Assembly (NCBI GenBank): GCA_964609465.1
Contig: CAZSSQ010000013.1
Location: 1-25,044 of the forward strand
Origin: CAVSBT01 sp964609465
Lineage (GTDB): Bacteria; Chloroflexota; Dehalococcoidia; DSTF01; JALHUB01
Direction of reading: 5' to 3'
Length of the DNA stretch: 25,044 nucleotides
The notes under the pieces are model-generated. The model was not told where the DNA came from and searched no databases. It saw only the letters and a list, made by a program, of their open reading frames with translations. This document shows, one piece after another, positions 6,195 to 14,641 of this stretch. Made by a program: the position numbers and the translations under genes. The first letter of the stretch is position 1. Each line of letters begins with the position of its first letter.

Positions 6195-6662
6195 CTAGCC
6201 CCCGGCTGGCCCGCCAGGGCCGGGTCGCGGCGCCCCAGGACGCGGTGGGCCGCCAGGGCGTCGACGACGGCGCTCGACCACCTTCAGGCGGGCCAGGGCG
6301 CGCTCCATGGAGGCCCGCGCCACGTCCACGTCGGTACCCCGAGCCGCCAGCCGCTCTTCGGCTTGGCGGCGGGCGCGCTCCGCCCGCTCCACGTCGACCT
6401 CCTCGGCGCGCTCGGCGGCGTCGGCGAGGACCACCACGCGGTTCTCCCTGACCTCCACAAAGCCGCCGGAGATGGCCATCTCGACCTCCTCGCCGCCCTT
6501 CCGGATGACGACGACGCCGGGGACGAGCATGGTCAGGAAGGCAGCGTGGCGGGGCAGGACGGCGAACTGGCCCTCGGCGCCGGGGGCGATGATCTCGTCT
6601 ACCTCCTTATCGGAGTAGACGACCCGTTCGGCGGTAACGATGTCGATGTCTAGTTTAGGCAT
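6195..6662 (-). CDS. atpC: ATP synthase F1 epsilon subunit
   Basis: A 155-residue epsilon subunit, part of the rotor stalk linking gamma to the c-ring and a brake on ATP hydrolysis. The N-terminal beta-sandwich (about 1-85) has the family segments IVTAERVVYSDKEVDEII, PGAEGQFAVLPRHA and ISGGFVEVRENRVVVLAD. A helical arm (about 86-130) ends RALARLKVVERRRR. The last 22 residues are a Pro-Gly-Arg tail unusual for the family; without it the length would be typical. ATG at 6660-6662. It is the last gene of the atp operon, 6 nt after atpD. Confidence 0.95.
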   Translation of the reverse strand: MPKLDIDIVTAERVVYSDKEVDEIIAPGAEGQFAVLPRHAAFLTMLVPGVVVIRKGGEEVEMAISGGFVEVRENRVVVLADAAERAEEVDVERAERARRQAEERLAARGTDVDVARASMERALARLKVVERRRRRPGGPPRPGAPRPGPGGPAGG

Positions 6663-6668
6663 GATCCT

Positions 6669-8072
<1,404 letters not shown>

Positions 8073-8082
8073 AGGAGCCTCC

Positions 8083-8110
8083 CGGTTCCCGGTTCTTGGT
8101 TCTTGGTTCT
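8083..8110. repeat. Tandem heptamer repeat, four copies, between atpG and atpD
   Basis: Four consecutive copies of NGGTTCY (CGGTTCC, CGGTTCT, TGGTTCT, TGGTTCT) fill most of the 51-bp atpG-atpD gap. They abut the minus-strand ribosome binding site of atpD. Such arrays can change copy number by slippage. No function is known. Confidence 0.7.
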
Positions 8111-8123
8111 CTGTTGTCTGTCC

Positions 8124-8993
8124 CTACGTCTCTAGCCCCACCGACCCGCCGACGATGTCCAGAAGCTCCTTGGTGATCTGCTCCTGGCGGACCTTGTTGT
8201 AGACCAGGGTGAGGTCCTGGATCATCTCGTAGGCGGCGTCGGTGGCGTTGCGCATGGCCACCATGCGGGCCGACTGCTCGCTGGCCGAGAGCTCGAGCAC
8301 CGCCTGGTAGACCGTCATCTCCACGTAGCGCGGGAGCAGTTCGCCCATCACCTCCGGCCGCGCCGGCTCGTATATGTAGTCGACGAGCCTGGGGGCCTCT
8401 CGGGGCGGTAGCTCCGCGGGCAGGAGCTGCCTCACCTCGGGCCGCTGAGTGACCGTGTTGACGAAGAGCGGGTAGATGAGGAACACCTGGTCAACCTCCC
8501 TGGCCACGTAGTCGTCCATGACCAGGCGGGCGATGGGCCGCGTGTCCTCATAGGAAGGGTAGTCCCCCAGTTTCGTGAACTCGCCCAGGATGGGATAGCC
8601 CGCGTGGGCGAAGAAGTCGCGGCCCTTGCGGCCGACGCAGACCAGGCGCACACGGGCCTCGCCCTGCTCGAGGGCGAAGGCGGCGGCACGGCGGTTCAGG
8701 TTGGCGTTGAGCCCCCCGCACAGGCCTCTATCCGGCGTGATGAGGATGATGGCGATCTCCCGCACCTCACGGCGCTCCAGGAGAGGGTGCAAGGCCTCAA
8801 TGCGCAGACTCTCCAGGCTCTCCGCCAGGTCGGCCAGCATCCCCCGCAGCTTGTCGGCGTAGGGGCGGGCGGCGAGGGCTCGCATCTGGGCGCGACGCAT
8901 CTTCGATGCCGCCACCATCTCCATGGCCTTGGTGATCTTGGCCGTGCTGGAGACAGAGCGGATGCGACGCCGGATCTGCCGGATGGTGGCCAT
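8124..8993 (-). CDS. atpG: ATP synthase F1 gamma subunit
   Basis: A 289-residue gamma subunit, the central rotor shaft. The N-terminal helix begins MATIRQIRRRIRSVSSTAKITKAMEMVAASKMRRAQ, as in the family. The conserved middle is ITPDRGLCGGLNANLNR. The C-terminal helix is SARMVAMRNATDAAYEMI with LTLVYNKVRQEQITKELLDIVGG. Full length. ATG at 8991-8993 has GGAGGG 7 nt upstream. The gap from atpA is 77 bp and contains nothing else recognised. Confidence 0.97.
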   Translation of the reverse strand: MATIRQIRRRIRSVSSTAKITKAMEMVAASKMRRAQMRALAARPYADKLRGMLADLAESLESLRIEALHPLLERREVREIAIILITPDRGLCGGLNANLNRRAAAFALEQGEARVRLVCVGRKGRDFFAHAGYPILGEFTKLGDYPSYEDTRPIARLVMDDYVAREVDQVFLIYPLFVNTVTQRPEVRQLLPAELPPREAPRLVDYIYEPARPEVMGELLPRYVEMTVYQAVLELSASEQSARMVAMRNATDAAYEMIQDLTLVYNKVRQEQITKELLDIVGGSVGLET

Positions 8994-9070
8994 CAGCCGA
9001 CCCTCCAGAGGCCTGCGCGCGTGTTGGTGGTCACGCCTTGGGGTCCAGCCACCTGCCCAACTCCTCCATC

Positions 9071-10582
9071 TTAGTACGGCACGTTCTCTTTGAACTCCCG
9101 GATGGCGGCCTTGAGGGTCTCCTCCGTCTCCGGCACGATCTCCAGCTTCTCGTCAATGCTGCCGCCGATCTCCGGGTGGTTGCTGGTCATGAACTTGTGG
9201 AAGGCGGCCTCGAAGTCCCGCACCCGTCCCACCTCAACGTCGTCCAGGTACCCGTTCACCACCGCGTAGAGGATCTCCACTTGCTGGTGGAGGGCCATGG
9301 GCTCGAACAGGGGTTGCTTGAGGATCTCGGTGATGCGCTGTCCGCGCTCCAACTGGCGGCGGGTGGCGGGGTCCAGCTCGGCGGTGCCGAACTCGGCGAA
9401 GGCCTGCAACTCCCGGTACTGGGCCAGGTCCAGGCGCAGCCGGCTCGCCACCTGGCGCATGGCCCGGCGCTGCGCCGAGCCGCCCACGCGGGAGACCGAA
9501 AGGCCCACGTTCAGAGGCGGCCGGATGCCAGCGTTGAAGAGGTCCGTCTCCAGATAGATCTGGCCGTCGGTGATGGAGATGACGTTAGTGGGAATGTAGG
9601 CGGAGATGTCACCGGCCTGGGTTTCGATGATAGGCAGGGCCGTCATGGAGCCGCCGCCGTACTCGGGGGCCAGCTTCGCCGCCCGCTCGAGGAGCCGGCT
9701 GTGCAAGTAGAAGATGTCGCCCGGGTAGGCCTCGCGACCAGGGGGCCGGCGGAGCAGCAGGGAGACCTGTCGGTAGGCCCAGGCGTGCTTGGACAGGTCG
9801 TCGTAGACGATGAGGGCGTCTTTACCCTGCTCCATGAACTCCTCACCGATGGCGCAGCCGGAGTAGGGGGCCAGGTACTGCATGGGCGCCGGGTCGGAGG
9901 CGCTGGCCGCTATCACCACAGTGTGGTCCATGGCCCCGTACTGCTCGAAGACGGCCACCGTCTGCGCTACCTTTGATGACCTCTGACCGATGGCGACGTA
10001 GATGCAGGTGAGGTCGCCGCCCTTCTGGTTGATGATGGTGTCAACGGCGATGGCGCTCTTGCCCGTCGAACGGTCGCCGATGATGAGTTCCCGCTGGCCG
10101 CGCCCGATGGGGATCATGGAGTCGATGGCCTTGATGCCGGTCTGGACGGGGGTGTCCACGCTCTTCCGCAGCACCACGTTGGGGGCAATGCGCTCCACCG
10201 GGCGCGTTTTCGTCGTATTGATGGGCCCCTTGCCATCTAGGGGCCGGCCCAGGGCGTCCACCACCCGGCCGACGAGGGCGTCGCCTACGGGCACCTCCGC
10301 GATGCGACCGGTAGAGCGGACCTCGTCGCCCTCCTTGATGTCGGCGAACTCGCCCAGGATCATGACGCCCACGGTCTCCTCTTCCAGGTTGAGGGCCAGA
10401 CCCATGACGCCGTTAGGGAACTCCACCAGCTCCGCGGCCATGCAGTTGCTGAGGCCGTGGATGCGAGCGATACCGTCGCCAGCCTCGACCACGGTGCCCA
10501 CGTCGACGGCGGTGACGCGGGCGCCGAACTGTTCGATCTGCTGCTTGAGGACAGAGGCTATCTCCTCCGGTCTTACCGCCAT
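9071..10582 (-). CDS. atpA: ATP synthase F1 alpha subunit
   Basis: A 503-residue non-catalytic nucleotide-binding subunit. The P-loop is GDRSTGKS at residues 169-176 (the usual form is GDRQTGKT). Other landmarks are RVVDALGRPLDGKG, QRELIIGD, VSIMDGQI-like SITDGQIYLE and the arginine-finger segment SVSRVGGSAQ. The start is ATG at 10580-10582 with GGGGAGAG upstream; an in-frame extension to 10621 overlaps the upstream DinB-like gene and was rejected. The gene directly before it is not atpH but a DinB-like gene, 11 nt away. Confidence 0.98.
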   Translation of the reverse strand: MAVRPEEIASVLKQQIEQFGARVTAVDVGTVVEAGDGIARIHGLSNCMAAELVEFPNGVMGLALNLEEETVGVMILGEFADIKEGDEVRSTGRIAEVPVGDALVGRVVDALGRPLDGKGPINTTKTRPVERIAPNVVLRKSVDTPVQTGIKAIDSMIPIGRGQRELIIGDRSTGKSAIAVDTIINQKGGDLTCIYVAIGQRSSKVAQTVAVFEQYGAMDHTVVIAASASDPAPMQYLAPYSGCAIGEEFMEQGKDALIVYDDLSKHAWAYRQVSLLLRRPPGREAYPGDIFYLHSRLLERAAKLAPEYGGGSMTALPIIETQAGDISAYIPTNVISITDGQIYLETDLFNAGIRPPLNVGLSVSRVGGSAQRRAMRQVASRLRLDLAQYRELQAFAEFGTAELDPATRRQLERGQRITEILKQPLFEPMALHQQVEILYAVVNGYLDDVEVGRVRDFEAAFHKFMTSNHPEIGGSIDEKLEIVPETEETLKAAIREFKENVPY

Positions 10583-10593
10583 GTTCTCTCCCC

Positions 10594-11067
10594 TTACGTA
10601 TCCCCCAGGCGCTTCCGCCACGCCAGGATGTGGTCGGTGTGCTCTTGGTAGTGGTCATGGGTGTCGAGAGCGTAGAGCTCCAGGAACGTACCGCCATCCA
10701 GGTTCAGGCTCAGCTTCTCCTCGGGCAGATCGGCCAGGGCGGCCAGAGCGCGCTGGTGGCTCTCCTCCAGCTCGTAGCGCACCTCGGCCAGGGGCCGGCC
10801 GGCGCGCAAACGCTGCTCACGGGCGTTCCAGCGGTCGAGGGCCTTCGAGGTGCCCGGCCGCACGATCCGGTCCTGGCGACCGGCCTTCACGAGCTCCGTG
10901 TTCTTGGCCGCCTCGTGGGCCCAGTAGGCCATGTGGCCCAACAGGTCCTTGACCGACCAGACCCCCACCACGCCCGCTTCGAGCATCCGCGCATCGCTGA
11001 GGCCGGCCAGGGCTGCCTCCAGGGCCAGCCACTGCTGGTTCATCCGCTGTTGTAGCTCCGCCTTCAA
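10594..11067 (-). CDS. DinB-like four-helix-bundle protein inside the atp operon
   Basis: A 157-residue protein resembling the DinB / mycothiol-dependent maleylpyruvate isomerase superfamily. These are four-helix bundles that often bind a metal through three His residues. Seen here: GVWSVKDLLGHMAYW (His45 in helix 2) and, near the C-terminus, His137, His139, His143 and His146, including an HxxxH pair. These could form the metal triad. The superfamily includes thiol transferases and resistance proteins; no specific reaction can be assigned. It lies 17 nt after atpH and 11 nt before atpA on the same strand, so it must be cotranscribed. The start is TTG at 11065-11067 with AGGGAG 4 nt upstream; ATG at 11041-11043 is an alternative. 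Confidence 0.8.
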   Translation of the reverse strand: MKAELQQRMNQQWLALEAALAGLSDARMLEAGVVGVWSVKDLLGHMAYWAHEAAKNTELVKAGRQDRIVRPGTSKALDRWNAREQRLRAGRPLAEVRYELEESHQRALAALADLPEEKLSLNLDGGTFLELYALDTHDHYQEHTDHILAWRKRLGDT

Positions 11068-11084
11068 CGGTCTCCCTCTGACCC

Positions 11085-11627
11085 CTATGACGCCGTCTCG
11101 CCGGCCAACCGGCGGCGCAGCTCCAGGAGTCGAGTGCGGGTGCTGCCATCAATGAGGCGGTCACCGACACGGGCCACGAGCCCGCCCAGGATCTCCGGCT
11201 CGACCCGCCTCTCCAGCACGACCTCCTTGCCGGTGAGCTCCTGCAGGCGCTGGGCCACGGCCCGCTGCTCGTCATCGGAGAGGGGCACGGCGGTGAGCAC
11301 GAGAGCCTGGGCTATCCCGCGGTACTCGTCGAGCAGGCGCTGGTACTCGTCCCGGACCTGCTCTGCCAGGGCGATGCGGCCCTTCTGCACCAGGAGACGC
11401 GCCAGGTTCAGGGCGAGGGGGCTGACATCGGCCAGCCCCGAGCGCAGCAGGCGCTCCTTGACCTCGAAGGGGACGCGCGAGCTGGCGAGGAACTCCACCA
11501 CGCCGGGCTGGGCCGCCAGGTCGACGATAGCGCGGATCTCCTCGACCCAGCGGTCGAGCTCATTCCTCTCGCGAGCGATGTCGAAGGCGGCCTGAGCGTA
11601 ACGCTTGGCCGCTACCTCAATCCTCAT
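11085..11627 (-). CDS. atpH: ATP synthase F1 delta subunit
   Basis: A 180-residue delta (OSCP) subunit, which joins the b-subunit stator stalk to the top of F1. The N-terminal helical domain starts VAAKRYAQAAFDIARERNELDRW, typical for the family. The C-terminal signature is EPEILGGLVARVGDRLIDGSTRTRLLELRRRL. Normal length. ATG at 11625-11627 has no obvious ribosome binding site and lies 12 nt from the atpF stop, so translation is probably coupled. Confidence 0.96.
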   Translation of the reverse strand: MRIEVAAKRYAQAAFDIARERNELDRWVEEIRAIVDLAAQPGVVEFLASSRVPFEVKERLLRSGLADVSPLALNLARLLVQKGRIALAEQVRDEYQRLLDEYRGIAQALVLTAVPLSDDEQRAVAQRLQELTGKEVVLERRVEPEILGGLVARVGDRLIDGSTRTRLLELRRRLAGETAS

Positions 11628-11639
11628 GGCGCTGCGGGG

Positions 11640-12173
11640 TTAGCAGGCCCCGTCGTCCCCTTTGAAGCTGGACTCGGCTAGCACTTCGTCGATAAGGCGC
11701 CGGTGGGCACGCCGGTCCAGGGACTGGCCAATGACCCGTTCGGCGGCGCTGACGGTGAGGTCGGCGAACTCAGCACGCAGGCGAGCGATGGCGCCATCGC
11801 GCTCCAACTGGATCTCATTGCGGGCCCGCTCCAGGAGAGTCTCCCCCTCCTTCTGGGCCTGCTGCCGCGCCTCTTCCTGGATGCGGGCTGATATCTGCTG
11901 CGCCTGCGCTATAAGGGTCTGACCCTCTCGACGCGCCTCCTCCAGCCGCTCCTCCGCCTGTTTGGCCGTCTCGGCCTCTCGCTCCTTGATGCGCTCCGCC
12001 GTCTCCAGGCTCTCCCGCACACGGGAGGCGCGCTCGTCCAGCATGTGCATGATGGGCTTGTAAGCCACCAGGCGCAGAATGACTAGGAGGATGCCGAAGT
12101 TGATAATCTGGGCCAGGAGTCCGGGGAAATTGATCCCCAGCGCCCCGATGCCAAGCAGGGTTATACCACTCAT
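11640..12173 (-). CDS. atpF: ATP synthase Fo b subunit
   Basis: A 177-residue b subunit, the peripheral stator stalk. One N-terminal membrane helix (about residues 18-37, LLAQIINFGILLVILRLVAY) is followed by a long, charged, Glu/Arg/Ala/Gln-rich coiled coil to about residue 150. The end (ADLTVSAAERVIGQSLD) is the delta-binding segment typical of the family. ATG at 12171-12173, with a weak ribosome binding site. Only one b gene is present, so the stalk is probably a homodimer. Confidence 0.95.
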   Translation of the reverse strand: MSGITLLGIGALGINFPGLLAQIINFGILLVILRLVAYKPIMHMLDERASRVRESLETAERIKEREAETAKQAEERLEEARREGQTLIAQAQQISARIQEEARQQAQKEGETLLERARNEIQLERDGAIARLRAEFADLTVSAAERVIGQSLDRRAHRRLIDEVLAESSFKGDDGAC

Positions 12174-12208
12174 CTAGGCCCCCAAGAGCCAGACTCCGGG
12201 CACGTCTC

Positions 12209-12472
12209 TCAGAAAACGAAGCCGATCATGACCGCCACCACCAGAGCGTAGATGGCGATGGCCTCGGCGAAGGCGATGCCCAGGATCATGTTGGTCTGGA
12301 TGACGGGCTGCGCCTCCGGGTTGCGGCCCAGGGCCTCCATGGCCTTGCCTACCAGCAAGCCGATGGCCAGGGCGGGGGCAAAGCCGCCCACCGCCATGGC
12401 GAAGCCGGCGCCAATGAAACGCATGGCAGTGTCGGTGATCTCCAGAAGCGGAAACAGGTGAATTAGTTCCAT
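12209..12472 (-). CDS. atpE: ATP synthase Fo c subunit, proton type
   Basis: An 87-residue proteolipid with two membrane helices (about 18-45 and 60-86) joined by the polar loop GRNPEAQP. The ion-carrying carboxylate is Glu70 in FAEAIAIY. Residues that coordinate sodium in Na+-type c subunits are absent: the helix-1 Gln is Ile37, and the Ser-Thr after the Glu are Ala-Ile. Proton coupling is inferred. The ribosome binding site GGGAGGAGCG before ATG 12470-12472 is the strongest in the operon, fitting the high copy number of c in the ring. A 70-bp gap separates it from atpB. Confidence 0.97.
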   Translation of the reverse strand: MELIHLFPLLEITDTAMRFIGAGFAMAVGGFAPALAIGLLVGKAMEALGRNPEAQPVIQTNMILGIAFAEAIAIYALVVAVMIGFVF

Positions 12473-12542
12473 CGCTCCTCCCTAAAGGGTATTCGCCTTT
12501 GAAGTCCTGCCGGGGCCAACTCTGCTCCCGCGCTCCTTGCGG

Positions 12543-13619
12543 CTAGTGCCCCTCGGCCTCACCGTGGGGCGCGGACACAGCGATGATGCCAAAGACCAGG
12601 GTAAGCATAGCGAAGATGAACGCCTGGATCGCCCCCACAAAGAGTTCCAGGAAGTACACCACCTGGAGGGCCACGAGCGGCAGCAAGAATATCACGACCA
12701 GGAATAGGATCTCTCCAGCGAAGATGTTGCCGAAGAGACGAAAGGTAAAACTGACGAGGCGCGCCGCCTCGGCAATGAACTCCAGAATGCCCACGAAGGC
12801 GTCGATGAAACCATCCAGGAGCTTCCCGCGCAGCAGCCGGCCAAAGTTGAAGAACTTGCTGCCGTAGCGGAAGAAGCCGTAGGTGCTGATGCCCCAGAAC
12901 TCGACGAAGATAGCCGACCAGACGGCCAGGGCCAAGGGAGAATTGAGGTCGGTGTTGACGCTACGAAGGAAGGGGACAAGGACGCCTATCTTCGCATCCT
13001 CGCTCACGCCCGCTTCCTTCTTCGCCTCGTCAATAGCGAGCTGCTTCACCTCGGCCGGCGAGTCGGCGTTCACGTCCTCTACCTTGCCGTCAGGCAGGGT
13101 CACCGTCTTCGGCAACTCCACATCGTCGGCCGCGGGCATGATCACGTTCAGCCCCGCCTTCTCCTGGATCACCACACCCTTCTCGTGGAAAGCCTGGCCC
13201 TGGGCGCCGATCTCCTCAACCTTGCCGACGGTAGCAAAGAGGGGCAGGAGCCCAAACCAGTTGCAGATGGCCACGTAGAGGAAGATAGTAGCGACCGCCG
13301 GGAAGAAGCGCCGTCCGTGCTTCTCGCCGGCGGTATTGATGACCAAGTTGTAGATGGCCTCGATGATGGCCTCAAACAGGTTCTGGATGCCGCGGGGCAC
13401 CACGCTCATGCGTCGTGTAGCCGCGTAGGCGAAGAGAGAGATGAAGATGATGACGACCCAGGAGGTGATGTAGGTGTTGGTGACGTTGAAGGGCCCGATC
13501 GAGAAGATGGTCTCGGCCTTGAGTTCAATGATCGGTTTAGGGGAGCGCAGGAAAAGAAAGCCGGCCAGGACAAGGACCAGCACCGCCAGGCCGATGGCGA
13601 GTCCCTTGAATCTACGCAA
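12543..13619 (-). CDS. atpB: ATP synthase Fo a subunit with large loop insert
   Basis: A 358-residue a subunit, the stator channel that passes protons to the c-ring; about 240-270 residues is usual. The core is intact: SWVVIIFISLFAYAATRR, NWFGLLPL (120-127), NTDLNSPLALAVWS (222-235) and SFTFRLFGNIFAGE, with the essential Arg at 294. Two additions explain the length. An N-terminal hydrophobic segment (7-24) precedes the normal start of the family. An insert at about 131-214 lies between NWFGLLPL and TDLN, where most a subunits have a short loop; it is polar, with a charged helix-like part (SPAEVKQLAIDEAKKEAG). The start is TTG at 13617-13619, directly abutting the atpZ stop, with GGAGG 7 nt upstream. 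Confidence 0.95.
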   Translation of the reverse strand: MRRFKGLAIGLAVLVLVLAGFLFLRSPKPIIELKAETIFSIGPFNVTNTYITSWVVIIFISLFAYAATRRMSVVPRGIQNLFEAIIEAIYNLVINTAGEKHGRRFFPAVATIFLYVAICNWFGLLPLFATVGKVEEIGAQGQAFHEKGVVIQEKAGLNVIMPAADDVELPKTVTLPDGKVEDVNADSPAEVKQLAIDEAKKEAGVSEDAKIGVLVPFLRSVNTDLNSPLALAVWSAIFVEFWGISTYGFFRYGSKFFNFGRLLRGKLLDGFIDAFVGILEFIAEAARLVSFTFRLFGNIFAGEILFLVVIFLLPLVALQVVYFLELFVGAIQAFIFAMLTLVFGIIAVSAPHGEAEGH

Positions 13620-13850
13620 CTAGCGTCCTCCGCTTCCCCTGTCCCTGTCGCCGCCTAAGGTCTCAACGAGCATATGGTAGCCGCCGACAAAGGCGGCTAT
13701 CAGACCTAGGCAGAGGCCCAAAAGACTGAACAGGGGAGAGACGCCGAGTTGACTGTCCAGCCAGACGCCTCCGCCTATGCCGAGGGCAATGCAGAGGGCA
13801 AAATACCAGCCGATGCCCAGCAGCCTCAGGGCCGGTGAGAAACGGCCCAT
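13620..13850 (-). CDS. atpZ: AtpZ/AtpI-family small membrane protein
   Basis: A 76-residue protein with two membrane helices (about 9-30 and 38-60) and GIGGGVWLDSQLG between them, the pattern of the AtpZ / AtpI-related family (PF09527). These proteins head many atp operons and are linked to assembly of the c-ring or Mg2+ uptake; the role is not firmly settled. ATG at 13848-13850 has GAGGTGA upstream. Its stop codon abuts the TTG start of atpB. Confidence 0.8.
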   Translation of the reverse strand: MGRFSPALRLLGIGWYFALCIALGIGGGVWLDSQLGVSPLFSLLGLCLGLIAAFVGGYHMLVETLGGDRDRGSGGR

Positions 13851-13888
13851 TCGTCACCTCGCGGTGGCCGGTCTTCCGCGTTGAGAAC

Positions 13889-13916
13889 CGTATCACAGAG
13901 ACGAATTCAGGATCAA
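13889..13916 (-). promoter_or_regulatory. Likely promoter of the atp operon
   Basis: On the minus strand TTGATC (13911-13916) and GATACG (13889-13894) are 16 nt apart, with a TG extension (TGTGATACG) before the -10. It lies about 40-65 nt upstream of atpZ and beyond the terminator of the preceding gene. The -10 match is modest. Confidence 0.45.
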
Positions 13917-13934
13917 CCCGAATTTGCGATCAAC
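13902..13934. repeat. Pair of 16-bp direct repeats, 17-bp period, at the atp promoter
   Basis: Plus-strand copies at 13902-13917 and 13919-13934 share CGAATT and GATCAAC with a 3-nt variable middle. The downstream copy (minus sense) contains the -35 hexamer. Spaced direct repeats at a promoter can be a regulator-binding array. Confidence 0.6.
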
Positions 13935-13975
13935 TCCGTTTACGCCTCGCCGGCTCGCGCCGGGCGACCAGGCGC

Positions 13976-14010
13976 AAGAAAGAAGCGGGGGACATCAGAA
14001 GATGCCCCCC
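13976..14010 (-). terminator. Intrinsic terminator after the bifunctional nuclease gene
   Basis: On the minus strand a 10-bp stem with one G-U wobble (14010-14001 with 13996-13987) encloses TTCT. The T-rich run GCTTCTTTCTT follows (13986-13976). It lies 22 nt after the stop of the gene at 14033-14575 and separates it from the atp operon. Confidence 0.85.
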
Positions 14011-14032
14011 GGACTGCGCTAACCAAGCTGGC

Positions 14033-14575
14033 TTAGGACTTACGCTTGTCGAAGTCCTCCAGGTCCAGGCTCTCGATGAACTCGCGGAAGGGCGAGAGCT
14101 TCTCCAGCTCCTCGGCATTCGGCTTTGTCAGGGGCTCGCTCGTCCCTTCGCCCGCGGGCGTGGCCTCGCCCTCCTTGTCCAGCATGACCCCCGCCTTCTC
14201 GAGAACCGACTCCTCGGCGTAGATGGGAACCTGGGCCCTGACCGCCAGGGCGATGGCGTCGCTGGGGCGAGAGTCGATTTCCAGTGACTTGCCGTCCACG
14301 TCAAGGATTATGCGCGCGTAGAAGGTGTCGTTGGAGAGGTCATTGACGATTATGCAGTTCACGCGGGCTCCCAGGGCGTCGATGACTGAGCGAAGCAAGT
14401 CGTGCGTGAGGGGACGGGCCACCGAGACTTCCTGAAGCCTTACAGCGATGGCATCGGCCTCCGCCGGCCCGATCCAGATGGGCAGATACCGGTCAGCGGC
14501 CTTCTCCTTGAGGATGACCACCCGCTGGTAGTTCATCAGGCTCACCCGGATGCTCTCGATGGTCATCTCAATCAC
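14033..14575 (-). CDS. Bifunctional nuclease family protein (DUF151)
   Basis: A 180-residue protein of the bifunctional nuclease (BFN) / DUF151 family. Plant members have DNase and RNase activity, but the role of bacterial members is poorly defined. Conserved parts are VVILKEKAADRYLPIWIG, the HDLLRSVIDALGA segment and EIDSRPSDAIALAVRAQVPI. A variable acidic C-terminal tail (about 140-180) follows. The start is GTG at 14573-14575 with GGAGGTG 6 nt upstream; ATG at 14564-14566 is too far from that site. It is a single-gene unit, with a promoter at 14613-14641 and a terminator at 13976-14010. Confidence 0.88.
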   Translation of the reverse strand: MIEMTIESIRVSLMNYQRVVILKEKAADRYLPIWIGPAEADAIAVRLQEVSVARPLTHDLLRSVIDALGARVNCIIVNDLSNDTFYARIILDVDGKSLEIDSRPSDAIALAVRAQVPIYAEESVLEKAGVMLDKEGEATPAGEGTSEPLTKPNAEELEKLSPFREFIESLDLEDFDKRKS

Positions 14576-14612
14576 GCAGCCACCTCCTCACGGCCCCAGG
14601 GAAAGCAAATCA

Positions 14613-14641
14613 AGTCTAACCCAGGCCCCTGGTCGTGTCAA
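14613..14641 (-). promoter_or_regulatory. Promoter of the bifunctional nuclease gene
   Basis: On the minus strand TTGACA (14636-14641) and TAGACT (14613-14618) are exactly 17 nt apart, close to consensus. It overlaps the last codons and stop of the upstream MFS gene, so this gene can be transcribed independently of the pyrF operon. Confidence 0.7.
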
